Positions 25,949-37,302 are shown, counted from the stretch's first letter. The stretch is 42,430 nucleotides of DNA from an alpha proteobacterium AAP81b (GCA_001295935.1 LJHX01000129.1:1-42430); one strand, 5' to 3'. Numbers and translations are program-made. The notes: generated by a model from the sequence alone, not told the origin.

Positions 25949-27154
25949 ATGACCATCCCCACCGGCCTCGAACTCACCGTCTTCGACGAGACCTTCCGCG
26001 AGCGTCCGCACGAGCGCTTCGCCGCGCTGCGCAGCGCCTGCCCGGTGCATCACGACGCCCAGATGAACCGCTATCTCCTCACCCGCGAGGCCGAGGTCGC
26101 CGCGGTGCTGCGCGATCGGTCGATGTCGGTGCAGCGCGAGAATGCGGCGCCGGGCAGCTTCGCGCATCAGCTCAACCAGATGCTCGACCTCGACGAGCGC
26201 GAGCCGTCGCTGCTGTTCCTCGACGATCCGCGTCACAAGCGGCTGCGCGGGCTCGTTGCCAGCGCCTTCACGCCGCGCGCCGTCGAGGCGGCGCGGCCCG
26301 AGATCGCGCGGGTCGCCGACGAGCTGCTCGATGGGCTGTCGGGCGAGGTCGACCTGATCGACGCCTATGCCTCGCCGCTGCCGATCATCGTCATCGCGGC
26401 GATGCTCGGCGTCGATCCCGCCGATGCGCCGGAATTCCGCGCCTGGGCGCTGGGGCTGAGCAATGTCTTCTCGCCGATCCGCACCCCCGAACTGACCGAG
26501 CGGCTGGCGCGGGTGACCGACGCCATCGAACGCTATTTCTTCCGCGTCGTCGCCGAGCGCCGCGCCGCCCCGCGCGACGATCTGCTGACCGCGCTGGTCA
26601 GGGCCGAGGTCGAGGGCGATCGCCTCAATGACCGCGAGATCGTCACCATGGCGACCCTGCTGCTGCTCGCCGGCAACCTGACCACCACCGATCTGATCGG
26701 CAATGCCGTCTACCAGCTGCTGTCCAACCCCGACCAGCTGGCACTGCTGCGCGCCGAGCCAGGGCTGGCCGGCGAGGCGGTCGAGGAGACGCTGCGCCGC
26801 GATCCGCCGGTCGTCCAGACGATGCGGATGCCGATGGCCGAGCTGACCCTCGATGGCGTTACGGCGCCCAAGGGGGCGACGGTGGTGCCCTTCCTGATGG
26901 CGGCGGGGCTCGACCCGGACGTCCACGCCGACCCGCACCGTTTCGACATCACCCGCGCCGACAAGCGCCACCATGCCTTCGGCGGCGGCGCGCATTTCTG
27001 CCTGGGGGCGCCGCTCGCCCGCGCCGAGGCGACGATCGCGCTCGAACGGTTGTTCGCACGGTTGCCGGGGCTGCGCCTCGCCGATCGGCCGATCGAGCGC
27101 AATCTGTCGGCGGCGTTCAATGGCTTCAAGGAATTGTGGGTGGTGGCGAACTGA
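25949..27154 (+). CDS. Cytochrome P450
   Basis: A soluble class I bacterial P450 of 401 residues. Haem loop FGGGAHFCLG (Cys351), ExxR motif Glu280-TLR283, and LFLDDPRHKRLRGLVASAF for the C-helix. The I-helix reads LLLLAGNLTTTDLIGN: the acid of the usual A-G-x-(D/E)-T-T acid-alcohol pair is replaced by Leu244. The N-R-D-P motif before the haem region is also altered (GLDPDVHADPHRFD). The substrate is unknown. No ferredoxin or ferredoxin reductase is adjacent, so redox partners come from elsewhere. The start ATG has only a weak AAAGAG upstream; longer in-frame readings lack P450 similarity. Confidence 0.93.
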   Translation: MTIPTGLELTVFDETFRERPHERFAALRSACPVHHDAQMNRYLLTREAEVAAVLRDRSMSVQRENAAPGSFAHQLNQMLDLDEREPSLLFLDDPRHKRLRGLVASAFTPRAVEAARPEIARVADELLDGLSGEVDLIDAYASPLPIIVIAAMLGVDPADAPEFRAWALGLSNVFSPIRTPELTERLARVTDAIERYFFRVVAERRAAPRDDLLTALVRAEVEGDRLNDREIVTMATLLLLAGNLTTTDLIGNAVYQLLSNPDQLALLRAEPGLAGEAVEETLRRDPPVVQTMRMPMAELTLDGVTAPKGATVVPFLMAAGLDPDVHADPHRFDITRADKRHHAFGGGAHFCLGAPLARAEATIALERLFARLPGLRLADRPIERNLSAAFNGFKELWVVAN

Positions 27155-27162
27155 TCCCGTCA

Positions 27163-27183
27163 CCTCTCCCCGCCGGGGGGAGG
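27163..27183. terminator. GC stem-loop between convergent P450 and Crp genes
   Basis: CCTCTCCCC and GGGGGGAGG form a short stem nine bases after the P450 stop. No T run follows on either strand. It may be a degenerate member of the intergenic CTCTCCCC palindrome type rather than a true terminator. Confidence 0.35.
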
Positions 27184-27223
27184 TTTAGGGACGCGCGGCA
27201 CGGGAGAGGGGCCGTCAGGCGCC

Positions 27224-27829
27224 TCAGCCCTGCACCCGCCGCCGGCGGATGCGGCTGAGCGCCTCGGGGGTGATGCCGAGATAGGACGCCACCAGATAGA
27301 GCGGCACCCGCCGCGCCACCTCGGGCCGCGTCGCGACGAAGCGGTCGTAGCGCGCTTCGGGGCTGAGTTGCAGCAGCGCCGCGGTGCGCCGTTGCGACCC
27401 GACCATGCCGATCTCGATCAGCCGGCGGCCGAAGCGTTCGAGGCCATGGTCGGCGGCATAGGCGGCGTGGAGCGCGGCGATCGGCAGCACGAGCAGCTCG
27501 CTGGCTTCGAGGGCGTCGATGTTCTGCAGCGCCGGCGCGCCGCCGGTCATGGTGAAGACGTCGCCGACGAGCATGCCTTCGTCGAAGAACTGGCCGGTGT
27601 GTTCATTGCCGTCGGCGAGATAATAATAGCGCAGCAGGCCTGAGCGGATGAAGACGACGCTGTCGCTGGGCTCGCCCTGGCGGCAGAGATGCTCGCCGCG
27701 CAGGACGCGGCGCGGGCGGACGCTGGCGAGCAGGGTGGCGAGCACTTTGGGGTCGATCGCCAGCGGCGCGGCGAGGCCGGCGAAGGCGGCGGCGAGGTCG
27801 TCGAAGGCGTCGGTCACGCGGGCGATCAT
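27224..27829 (-). CDS. Crp/Fnr family transcriptional regulator
   Basis: The 201-residue protein has an N-terminal cyclic-nucleotide-binding-like barrel (EHLCRQGEPSDSVVFIRSGL, YYYLADGNEHTGQFFDEG) and a C-terminal winged helix ending LVASYLGITPEALSRIRRRR. The HTH variant with YLGITPEALSRIRR resembles the large group of Bacteroidetes/alphaproteobacterial Crp-type regulators with unknown ligand. It lacks an Fnr-type N-terminal cysteine cluster. Targets are unknown. It converges with the P450 gene. Confidence 0.88.
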   Translation of the reverse strand: MIARVTDAFDDLAAAFAGLAAPLAIDPKVLATLLASVRPRRVLRGEHLCRQGEPSDSVVFIRSGLLRYYYLADGNEHTGQFFDEGMLVGDVFTMTGGAPALQNIDALEASELLVLPIAALHAAYAADHGLERFGRRLIEIGMVGSQRRTAALLQLSPEARYDRFVATRPEVARRVPLYLVASYLGITPEALSRIRRRRVQG

Positions 27830-27885
27830 AACGGCGGGCGGGCAGGGAGTCGCGGCCCGTCAGTCTCGTCCGTTCCTCCAAAGGC

Positions 27886-27958
27886 CCCGCTCATGCCGAG
27901 CGAAGTCGAGGCAGGCACGTCGTGGGGGCCTGCCTCGACTTCGCTCGGCATGAGCGGG
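27886..27958. repeat. REPIN-like palindrome, copy 2
   Basis: The longest arms of the family: 31 bases at 27886-27916 and 27928-27958 with an 11-base loop. It lies between the divergent crp and di-haem peroxidase genes, so here it sits at the 5' side of both genes rather than at a 3' end. Confidence 0.95.
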
Positions 27959-28076
27959 AAGGGAGGGGGCGCCTTGCCGGAAGCAGGGCGACGCCCGCAC
28001 TTCCTAACCCGGATCAAGGCGCGGGCGGTGGCGATCGGCGACAGGGGGCGGGTCAACACTGCTCGCCGAGGTTCCC

Positions 28077-29063
28077 GTGAAAGCCTTTCTCTACCGCTGG
28101 ATGATCCGCCTGACGCCGCTTGCCGCGGCGCTGCTGTCGGGGTGCAACTATGCCTATCCGGCGCCGCCGTCGCGGCCCGCGGCGCCCTCGGCCTTCACCC
28201 GGGCGCCGGCGGCGCTGGCCGCTGCCACGCCGGCGCAGGTGGCGCTCGGCCGGGCGCTGTTCCACGACACGCGGTTGTCGGGCGACGGCAGCCTGTCGTG
28301 CGCGTCGTGCCATCAGCCCGAACTGGGGTTCGGTGACGGCCGCGCCACCGGGGTCGGCATCGGCGGCACCAAGCTCAAGCGCCATACGCCGGGGCTGTGG
28401 AATGTCGGCTTCGCGCCGGCGCTGTTCGTCGATGGTCGCGCCGCCACCCTCGAGGAACAGGCGCTGATGCCGGTCGCCAACCCCGACGAGATGGGCGCCG
28501 ATCCGGCGAAGGTCGCGGCAAGGCTCGCCGCCGACCCGGCGATGCGGGCGCGCTTCGCCGCGGCCTTTCCGGGCGGCCCGGCGGTCACCCCCGCCACCAT
28601 GGCGCGCGCCATCGCCGCCTATGAGCGCACCATGGTCTCGGGAGCCGCGCCCTTCGACCGCTGGGCGGCGGGCAGTGCCGGCTCGATGGCGCCGGCGGCG
28701 GTGCGCGGCTATGCGCTGTTCGCCGGCCGCGCCGGCTGCGCGCGCTGCCACAATGGCTGGGCGCTGAGCGATGGCAAGTACCATGATGTCGGCCTGCCCG
28801 ATACCGACCCCGGCCGCGGCGCCATCACCGGCCGCCGCCGCGACGACCACGCCTTCCGCACGCCGTCTTTGCGCGAAATCGGCCGGGCGCCGCCCTATAT
28901 GCACGACGGCTCGCTGCCGAGCCTCGCCGCGGTCGTCGATCATTATGCCGATGGCGTCGTGGCGCGGCGCGGCGCGCCGGCGCGGGTGGCGCTGACCGCC
29001 GCCGAGCGCCGCGATCTGGTGGCCTTTCTCGAAGCGCTCGATAGCGATGCGGTCGTCCACTGA
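28077..29063 (+). CDS. Di-haem cytochrome c peroxidase/MauG-family lipoprotein
   Basis: The 328-residue exported protein has two CxxCH haem sites: CASCH (in LSGDGSLSCASCHQPELGFG) and CARCH (in AGCARCHNGW), with spacing and flanks as in the cytochrome c peroxidase/MauG family (GRALFHDTRLS, FRTPSLREIGRAPPYMHDG). The N-terminus has a lipobox (PLAAALLSGC), so it is likely anchored as a lipoprotein rather than soluble. Activity may be peroxide reduction or oxidation of a protein or small substrate. The start is a GTG at 28077. Confidence 0.9.
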   Translation: MKAFLYRWMIRLTPLAAALLSGCNYAYPAPPSRPAAPSAFTRAPAALAAATPAQVALGRALFHDTRLSGDGSLSCASCHQPELGFGDGRATGVGIGGTKLKRHTPGLWNVGFAPALFVDGRAATLEEQALMPVANPDEMGADPAKVAARLAADPAMRARFAAAFPGGPAVTPATMARAIAAYERTMVSGAAPFDRWAAGSAGSMAPAAVRGYALFAGRAGCARCHNGWALSDGKYHDVGLPDTDPGRGAITGRRRDDHAFRTPSLREIGRAPPYMHDGSLPSLAAVVDHYADGVVARRGAPARVALTAAERRDLVAFLEALDSDAVVH

Positions 29064-29077
29064 ACCGCGCGCGACCT

Positions 29078-29105
29078 TGACCCTTACGTTAACGTCAACT
29101 AGATC
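29078..29105 (+). promoter_or_regulatory. MerR-type operator and promoter upstream of the regulator gene
   Basis: TTGACC (29078-29083) and TAGATC (29100-29105), 16 bases apart, could be -35 and -10. Between them lies a perfect palindrome ACGTTAACGT (29086-29095) embedded in TTACGTTAACGTCAA. This matches the style of LiuR-like MerR regulator sites in proteobacteria, which use such an ACGT-rich palindrome before acyl-CoA catabolic genes. Placement 7 bases before the ATG implies a very short leader. Confidence 0.6.
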
Positions 29106-29111
29106 GGGACC

Positions 29112-29552
29112 ATGTCCGAAGCGTCCGAGGCCTTTGCCCTGTTGAGCGGCGTTGCCGCGCCGGCGTCGCCCGATTGCTACACGATCACTGAACTCGCGTT
29201 GGCCTTCAACATCACGCCGCGCGCCATCCGCTTCTACGAGGACCAGGGGCTGATCGCGCCCGAGCGCCAGGGCCAGAACCGCGTCTATTCGCGCCGCGAT
29301 CGCGCCCGGCTGGCGTGGATTTTGCGCGCCAAGAATGTCGGCTTCAGCCTCGCCGAAATCCGCGAGATGATCGACCTCTATGATCTCGGCGACGGCCGCC
29401 AGGCACAGCGCCGCGTCACCCTCGACCGCTGCCGCGCCCGCATCCAGGCGCTGCGCGAACAGCGCGCCGATATCGACGCGACGATCGACGAACTGCAAGC
29501 CTTCTGTGCGCTGGTGGAGGAGAACCTCACCCCGCGCGCCGCCAACGAATAG
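29112..29552 (+). CDS. MerR family regulator of acyl-CoA metabolism (LiuR-like)
   Basis: A 146-residue protein with a MerR winged helix ([40 protein letters not shown]), then a coiled-coil dimer helix. It lacks the C-terminal metal-binding cysteines of MerR/CueR. LiuR-type members control branched-chain amino-acid and fatty-acid catabolism. It lies just upstream of an acyl-CoA dehydrogenase by eight bases, with an ACGTTAACGT palindrome before it, so autoregulation and control of the following operon are likely. Confidence 0.9.
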   Translation: MSEASEAFALLSGVAAPASPDCYTITELALAFNITPRAIRFYEDQGLIAPERQGQNRVYSRRDRARLAWILRAKNVGFSLAEIREMIDLYDLGDGRQAQRRVTLDRCRARIQALREQRADIDATIDELQAFCALVEENLTPRAANE

Positions 29553-29560
29553 GAACCGCC

Positions 29561-31354
29561 ATGCCCAGCTATCGCGCCCCGGTGAAGGACACTTTGTTCG
29601 TCCTCGATACTGTCGTCGGCATCGACCGCTATTCGAACCTGCCGGGGTTTTCGGGGGCGACTCCCGATGTGGTCAAGGCGATCCTCGAGGAGGGCGGCAA
29701 ATTCTGCGAGCAGGTGCTGGCACCACTCAATCTATCCGGCGACATCGAGGGCTGCACCCGCCACGCCGATGGCAGCGTGACGACGCCGGCGGGCTTCAAA
29801 TCGGCCTATGACGCGTTCGTCGAGGCCGGCTGGGGCACGCTGATGGCCGACGAGGCCTGGGGCGGGCAGGGGCTGCCCTATGTCATCGGCACGGCGTTCA
29901 GCGAGTATCTTTCCAGCGCCAACATGGCGTTCGGCATGTACCCCGGCCTCAACGAAGGCGCCCAGGCGGCGATCGAGGCGGTCGGCAGCGAGGCGCAGAA
30001 GGCGAAATACCTGCCCAACATGGTGCAGGGCCGCTGGACCGGCACGATGAACCTGACCGAGCCGCATTGCGGCACCGATCTCGGCCTGATCCGCACCCGC
30101 GCCGAAGCCCGCGACGACGGCAAATGGGCGATCACCGGCACCAAGATCTTCATCTCGGCGGGCGAGCACGACCTGTCGGACAACATCATCCATCTGGTGC
30201 TGGCCAAGACCCCGGGCTTCCCCGACGACATCAAGGGCATCAGCCTGTTCGTCGTGCCGAAGATCCTCGTCGGCGACGATGGCGCGCTCGGGGCGCGCAA
30301 TGCCGTCACCTGCGGCTCGATCGAGCACAAGATGGGCATCCACGCCAACGCCACCTGCGTGATGAACTACGACGGTGCGGTCGGCGAGATGATCGGCGAG
30401 CCCGGCAAGGGCCTGCGCGCCATGTTCATCATGATGAACGCGGCGCGGCTGGGCGTCGGCGTCCAGGGGCTGTCGATGGGCGAGGTCGCCTATCAGAACG
30501 CCGTCACCTACGCCAAGGACCGCACCCAGGGTCGCGCGCTCACCGGCCCGGCCAACCCTGAGGCCAAGGCCGATCCGATCATCGTCCACCCCGATGTGCG
30601 GCGCATGCTGATGGACGGCCGCGCCTTCAACGAGGGGGCGCGGGCGCTGATCCTGTGGGGGGCGTTGCAGGTCGATCTCGCCAAGAAGGCGGCGACGCCG
30701 GAAGAGCGCAGACAAGCCGACGACCTGATTTCGCTGCTCACCCCGGTGATCAAGGGCTATTGCACCGACAAGGGCTATGACGTCGCGACGGCGTCGCAGC
30801 AGGTCTATGGCGGCCATGGCTATGTCCGCGAATGGGGCATGGAACAGTTCGTCCGCGATGCCCGCATCGCCCAGATCTATGAAGGCACCAACGGCATCCA
30901 GGCGATGGACCTCGTGGGCCGAAAGCTCGGCCAGAATGGCGGCCGCGGCATGCAGGCGTGGCTGGCGCTGATGGCCGAGACGCTGGCGACCGCGAAAACC
31001 GATGAGCGGCTGGCGTTCCTGACCGCGCCGCTCGAAAAGGCGCAAGAGCACCTGACCCAGGCGACCTTCTGGCTGATGCAGCACGGCATGGCGCGGCCGG
31101 ACAATGCCGGCGCCGGCGCGACCGCCTATCTCCATTTGATGGGCATTGTCGCGCTCGGCCAGATGTGGCTGATGATGGCGCGGGCGGCGTTCGCGGCATT
31201 GGACGCCGGCACCGCCGACCCCGAATTCATGCACGCCAAGCTGATCACCGCGCGCTATTATGCGGTGCGGTTCCTGCCCGATGCCGCGGCGTTCCGCGCC
31301 AAGCTCGAGGCGGGTGCCGACGCGGTGATGGCGCTGCCGGCGGAGGCTTTCTAA
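29561..31354 (+). CDS. Acyl-CoA dehydrogenase (600-residue FadE-type with C-terminal domain)
   Basis: Introduces the alpha-beta double bond in acyl-CoA using FAD. The 597-residue protein is longer than classic 380-residue dehydrogenases and belongs to the group with an extra C-terminal domain, which includes DmdC. Motifs: [37 protein letters not shown], and the catalytic-Glu region [20 protein letters not shown]. Ribosome site AGGAA before the ATG. The substrate chain length or the choice of 3-methylmercaptopropionyl-CoA cannot be told. First enzyme gene of the beta-oxidation operon. Confidence 0.94.
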   Translation: MPSYRAPVKDTLFVLDTVVGIDRYSNLPGFSGATPDVVKAILEEGGKFCEQVLAPLNLSGDIEGCTRHADGSVTTPAGFKSAYDAFVEAGWGTLMADEAWGGQGLPYVIGTAFSEYLSSANMAFGMYPGLNEGAQAAIEAVGSEAQKAKYLPNMVQGRWTGTMNLTEPHCGTDLGLIRTRAEARDDGKWAITGTKIFISAGEHDLSDNIIHLVLAKTPGFPDDIKGISLFVVPKILVGDDGALGARNAVTCGSIEHKMGIHANATCVMNYDGAVGEMIGEPGKGLRAMFIMMNAARLGVGVQGLSMGEVAYQNAVTYAKDRTQGRALTGPANPEAKADPIIVHPDVRRMLMDGRAFNEGARALILWGALQVDLAKKAATPEERRQADDLISLLTPVIKGYCTDKGYDVATASQQVYGGHGYVREWGMEQFVRDARIAQIYEGTNGIQAMDLVGRKLGQNGGRGMQAWLALMAETLATAKTDERLAFLTAPLEKAQEHLTQATFWLMQHGMARPDNAGAGATAYLHLMGIVALGQMWLMMARAAFAALDAGTADPEFMHAKLITARYYAVRFLPDAAAFRAKLEAGADAVMALPAEAF

Positions 31355-31384
31355 GGACGATGGTTGATTGTCGCATCATCCCCC

Positions 31385-31454
31385 CGCTCATGCCGAGCGA
31401 AGTCGAGGCACGGCCGCACGCCGGCATGTGCCTCGACTTCGCTCGGCATGAGCG
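31385..31454. repeat. REPIN-like palindrome, copy 3
   Basis: Perfect 27-base arms (31385-31411 and 31428-31454) with a 16-base loop. It lies in the 173-base gap between the acyl-CoA dehydrogenase and thiolase genes of the same operon. Confidence 0.95.
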
Positions 31455-31527
31455 AGCTGGGGGAAGCTGGTAGCGCCGACAGCCTGACTTCGCAGCACAA
31501 CGAGCGCATCTCTTGAGGAGACCGACA

Positions 31528-32739
31528 ATGGCCGAAGCCTATATCTACGACGCCGTCCGCACCCCCCGCGGCAAGGGCAAGAAGGACGGCAAGCTGCACG
31601 AGATCACGCCGATCCAGCTCGGCACCCAGGTGCTGCAGGCGGTGCGCGATCGCACGCAGATCGACACCAGCGATGTCGATGATGTGATCTTCGGCTGCGT
31701 CTCGCCGGTCGGCGAACAGGGTTCGGACATTGCCCGTGTCGCCGTGCTCAACGCCGATTATGCCGAGACGACGGCGGGCGTGCAGATCAACCGCTTCTGT
31801 GCCTCCGGCCTCGAAGCGGTCAACATGGCCGCCGCCAAGGTGATGACCGGCGAAGCGCTGTTCGCCATCGGCGGCGGTGTCGAGAGCATGAGCCGCGTGC
31901 CGATGGGTAGCGACGGCGCCGCCTGGGCGATGGACCCCGCCGTCGCCTACAAGACTTATTTCGCCCCCCAGGGCATCGGCGCCGATCTGATCGCGACGAA
32001 ATATGGCTTCAGCCGCGCCGATGTCGACGCTTACGCCATGGAATCGCAGAAGCGCGCGGCGCGGGCTTGGGAACAAGGCCGCTTCAAGAACAGCGTTATC
32101 GGCGTCCGCGATGTCATCGGCGAGGTCGTCCTCGATCATGACGAGCATATGCGGCCGCAGACCGACATGCAGTCGCTGGGCAGCCTCGCCCCGGCCTTCC
32201 AGGCGATGGGCGAGCAGATGCCGGGCTTCGATGCCATCGCGCTGATGCGCTATCCCGAGATCGAGAAGATCGACCATGTCCACCATGGCGGCAATTCATC
32301 CGGCATCGTCGATGGCGCCGCCGCCGTGCTGATCGGTTCCAAGGAAATGGGCGAGAAATACGGCCTGAAGCCCCGCGCCCGCATCCGCGCCATGGCGTCG
32401 ATCGGGTCGGAGCCGATGATCATGCTGACCGGGCCGGAATTCGTCGCCGCCAAGGTGTTGCAGCGCGCCGGCATGAGCAAGGACGACATCGACCTGTTCG
32501 AACTCAACGAGGCCTTCGCCTCGGTGGTGCTGCGCTACATGCAGGCGATGAATCTCGACCATGATCGCGTCAATGTGAACGGCGGCGCCATCGCCATGGG
32601 CCATCCGCTCGGCGCCACCGGCGCGATGATCCTCGGCACCGTGCTCGACGAACTGGAGCGCACCGGCAAGGGCACTGCCCTCATCAACCTGTGCGTCGGC
32701 GCGGGGATGGGGACGGGAACGATCATCGAGCGGATTTAG
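31528..32739 (+). CDS. fadA: Acetyl-CoA C-acyltransferase (thiolase)
   Basis: Cleaves 3-ketoacyl-CoA with CoA in the last step of beta-oxidation. The 403-residue thiolase has the nucleophile Cys91 in [16 protein letters not shown], the catalytic His359 in [16 protein letters not shown] and the second Cys389 in [10 protein letters not shown]. Start ATG at 31528 has TGAGGAG upstream. Neighbours (dehydrogenase before, multifunctional enzyme after) fit a FadA role; the gene symbol is by function, not strict orthology with E. coli. Confidence 0.94.
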   Translation: MAEAYIYDAVRTPRGKGKKDGKLHEITPIQLGTQVLQAVRDRTQIDTSDVDDVIFGCVSPVGEQGSDIARVAVLNADYAETTAGVQINRFCASGLEAVNMAAAKVMTGEALFAIGGGVESMSRVPMGSDGAAWAMDPAVAYKTYFAPQGIGADLIATKYGFSRADVDAYAMESQKRAARAWEQGRFKNSVIGVRDVIGEVVLDHDEHMRPQTDMQSLGSLAPAFQAMGEQMPGFDAIALMRYPEIEKIDHVHHGGNSSGIVDGAAAVLIGSKEMGEKYGLKPRARIRAMASIGSEPMIMLTGPEFVAAKVLQRAGMSKDDIDLFELNEAFASVVLRYMQAMNLDHDRVNVNGGAIAMGHPLGATGAMILGTVLDELERTGKGTALINLCVGAGMGTGTIIERI

Positions 32740-32763
32740 CTTCAGCGGGAGGCGTCGCCATCT

Positions 32764-32835
32764 CCGCTCATGCCGAGCGAAGTCGAGGCACGCCCCGCAG
32801 TCTGTCCGTGCCTCGACTTCGCTCGGCATGAGCGG
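32764..32835. repeat. REPIN-like palindrome, copy 4
   Basis: Perfect 29-base arms (32764-32792 and 32807-32835) with a 14-base loop, placed between the thiolase and fadB-like genes. An in-frame ATG in the left arm (32770) would add the spurious start MPSEVEARP to the following gene. Confidence 0.95.
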
Positions 32836-32865
32836 GTCATTGCAAATTCAAGGGGTTTGATCACC

Positions 32866-35055
<2,190 letters not shown>

Positions 35056-35061
35056 GCATTT

Positions 35062-35086
35062 ACGCCCTCCCCACAAGGGGGAGGGC
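35062..35086 (+). terminator. Stem-loop after the beta-oxidation operon
   Basis: A perfect 10-bp stem (35062-35071 with 35077-35086, CGCCCTCCCC type) with a five-base loop follows the fadB stop by six bases. It is followed by GTTGTT rather than a full T run, so termination efficiency is uncertain; it also resembles common intergenic palindromes. Confidence 0.5.
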
Positions 35087-35117
35087 GGTTGTTCGCCGTT
35101 TCGGCTAAGGTCCAGTG

Positions 35118-36386
35118 ATGACTATCGCCGATCCCTTCGCCCTTCGCCCCGGCCTTGCCTTCAACAACCGACTCGCCAAGGCGGCGATGACGGAAGGCCT
35201 GGCGGGCAGCGACGGCGTGCCCAATGCCGGCCATGTGCGGCTTTACGAGCGCTGGGCCGCCCGCGGCTGCGGGCTGCTCATCACCGGCAATGTCGTCGTC
35301 GATCGCCACCATCGCGAGCGGCCGGGCAATGTCTTTGTCGAAGGCCCGCTGTCGGCCGACGCCAAGGCAGCATGGGCCGCCTGGGCGAGCGCCGCGACGC
35401 GCGACGGCACCGCCGCCTGGGTGCAGGTCAGCCACGCCGGGCGGCAGACGCAGAAACTCGTCAATCCGGCGCCGAAGGCCCCTTCGGCGGTGATCCTCGG
35501 CCTGCCCGGCGGTCAGTTCGGCATGCCGGTGGCACTGACCGAGGTCGAAATTCTCGACATCATCGCGCGCTTTGCCCTGACCGCCAGTGTCGCACGCGAG
35601 GCGGGGTTCACTGGCGTCCAGATCCACGCCGCGCACGGCTATCTCATCAGCCAGTTCCTGTCGCCGCTCGCCAACCGCCGCACCGACGCCTGGGGCGGGG
35701 CACTCGAAAACCGGGCGCGCTTCCTGCTCGAAACGGTCAAAGCCGTGCGCGCCGCCGCTGGCGGGGATTTCGCCGTCGCGGTGAAACTCAACAGCGCCGA
35801 TTTCCAGAAGGGCGGCTTCGATTTCGACGATTGCCGCATCGTCGCCGGCTGGCTCGCCGATGCCGGCGTCGATTGCCTCGAACTGTCGGGCGGCACCTAT
35901 GAACAGCCGGCGATGATGGACTTCGCCGGCATGGACCCGCCGGAGGTGCCCAAGCAGGCCGCCTCGACCGCGGCGCGCGAGGCCTATTTCGTCGAATTGG
36001 CGAAAGCCCTGATGGCGGCGCGGACGCCGCCACTGATGGTGACCGGCGGCTTCCGCAGCCGCGCCGCGATGGAACAGGCGCTGTCGACCGGCATCGCCTT
36101 CATCGGCCTCGGCCGGCCTTTGTGCGCGACGCCCGATGTCGCCGCCGACCTGCTCGCCGGGCGGATCGACGCGCTGCCGCGTCCGGAAGCCGGCTTGCGC
36201 ATCGGCCCCGGCCTGCTCGGGCCGCACTCGCCGCTGAAGCTCGTCCGCGCCATCAACGGCTTCGCCGCGCAGGCCTGGTATTACCAGCAGCTCCGCCACA
36301 TCGCCGCCGGGCGACCGGTGGCGGAGCGGCAGAACCCGTTTCTCGCCTTCCTCGCCGAGGACAAGGAAAACCGCGCGCGCCTGTGA
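35118..36386 (+). CDS. NADH:flavin oxidoreductase, Old Yellow Enzyme family
   Basis: An FMN TIM-barrel enzyme of 422 residues. Motifs: FNNRLAKAAMTEGLA (FMN site), WVQVSHAGRQTQKLV, the substrate-binding HAAHGYLISQFLSP, NRRTDAWGGALENRARF, PPLMVTGGFRS and FIGLGRPLCATP. It is likely to reduce activated C=C bonds, perhaps enoyl-CoA or xenobiotic enones, given its place right after the beta-oxidation operon. Start: GTG-ATG tandem at 35115/35118; ATG chosen. Confidence 0.92.
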   Translation: MTIADPFALRPGLAFNNRLAKAAMTEGLAGSDGVPNAGHVRLYERWAARGCGLLITGNVVVDRHHRERPGNVFVEGPLSADAKAAWAAWASAATRDGTAAWVQVSHAGRQTQKLVNPAPKAPSAVILGLPGGQFGMPVALTEVEILDIIARFALTASVAREAGFTGVQIHAAHGYLISQFLSPLANRRTDAWGGALENRARFLLETVKAVRAAAGGDFAVAVKLNSADFQKGGFDFDDCRIVAGWLADAGVDCLELSGGTYEQPAMMDFAGMDPPEVPKQAASTAAREAYFVELAKALMAARTPPLMVTGGFRSRAAMEQALSTGIAFIGLGRPLCATPDVAADLLAGRIDALPRPEAGLRIGPGLLGPHSPLKLVRAINGFAAQAWYYQQLRHIAAGRPVAERQNPFLAFLAEDKENRARL

Positions 36387-36453
36387 GGCCCATTGCGGCG
36401 CACTACCCCCAAATGGCCGGATTGTGCCGCCATGATGCCGACGCTAGCCATTC

Positions 36454-37302
36454 ATGGTGCGCCGCATCATTCGCCTTATCGCGTTGCTTTCGCTTGCGGG
36501 CGCGCTGCTGTTCGGCATCGGCATCTGGCAGGCGCAGCAGGACCCGGTGCTGGTGCCCTATCGCGTCACGCTGGCCGGGCTGCGTGCACCGCTGACCATG
36601 GTCCAGCTGAGCGACGTCCATGTCGGCCGCGACATGTCGCCGAACCGCGTCGCGCGCGTCGTCGCGGCGATCAACGGCTTCAAGCCCGATGTCATCGTGC
36701 TGACCGGCGACTATGTCAGCGGCGATCCCGAGGCGTGGAGCCTCGCCGAAACCCGCGACGCGCTGGCGCCGTTGACCGACCTGCGCGCGCCGCTCGGCGT
36801 CTATGCCGTCGTCGGCAACCATGACGATGTCGCGCGGACGCGCTGGGCGCTGACCGGCAGCAAGATCACGCTGCTCAACAACGACAGTATCGACATCGGC
36901 CCGCTGGTTTTCGTCGGCGCTGACGACTTCAAGGGACCCGGCCGCCCGGTCGAGGTGATGCGCAGGCTGGTCCGCACCGAAAAGGGCGACAAGCCGGTGA
37001 TCGTCCTCGGCCATCGCCCCGAATTCTTCCAATGGCTGCCCGAACGCTCGGAACTGATGCTCGTCGGCCATACCCATGGCGGCCAGGTGCTGCTGCCCTG
37101 GGCGACCGAGACGCTGATGGGCGAGACGATGTTCGCGCGGCGCCGCGGCGTTTTCGGCAACCGCGGCCAGTCGCTGATCGTCTCGTCGGGGCTCGGCACC
37201 ACCTTCCTGCCGGTGCGCTGGGGGGTGCCGCCCGAAATCGTCGTCGTGTCGCTGGTGCCGGTCGGTTACTCGGTTGGCAGGAAGTCGGGCACCGACAAAT
37301 AA
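36454..37302 (+). CDS. Membrane-anchored metallophosphoesterase (YkuE-like)
   Basis: A 282-residue protein with one N-terminal membrane helix ([18 protein letters not shown]), then a calcineurin-like domain with all metal motifs: [29 protein letters not shown] and GHTHGGQ. Members such as YkuE and LpxG-like enzymes hydrolyse phosphoesters or lipid pyrophosphates on the outer face of the membrane. Substrate unknown. Its last 37 bases overlap the end of the convergent cysteine synthase gene. Confidence 0.92.
   Translation: MVRRIIRLIALLSLAGALLFGIGIWQAQQDPVLVPYRVTLAGLRAPLTMVQLSDVHVGRDMSPNRVARVVAAINGFKPDVIVLTGDYVSGDPEAWSLAETRDALAPLTDLRAPLGVYAVVGNHDDVARTRWALTGSKITLLNNDSIDIGPLVFVGADDFKGPGRPVEVMRRLVRTEKGDKPVIVLGHRPEFFQWLPERSELMLVGHTHGGQVLLPWATETLMGETMFARRRGVFGNRGQSLIVSSGLGTTFLPVRWGVPPEIVVVSLVPVGYSVGRKSGTDK

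Noticed and set aside
18593-32835. CRISPR array made from the repeated palindromes
   Set aside because: Copies are kilobases apart, not regularly spaced, and no cas genes are present.
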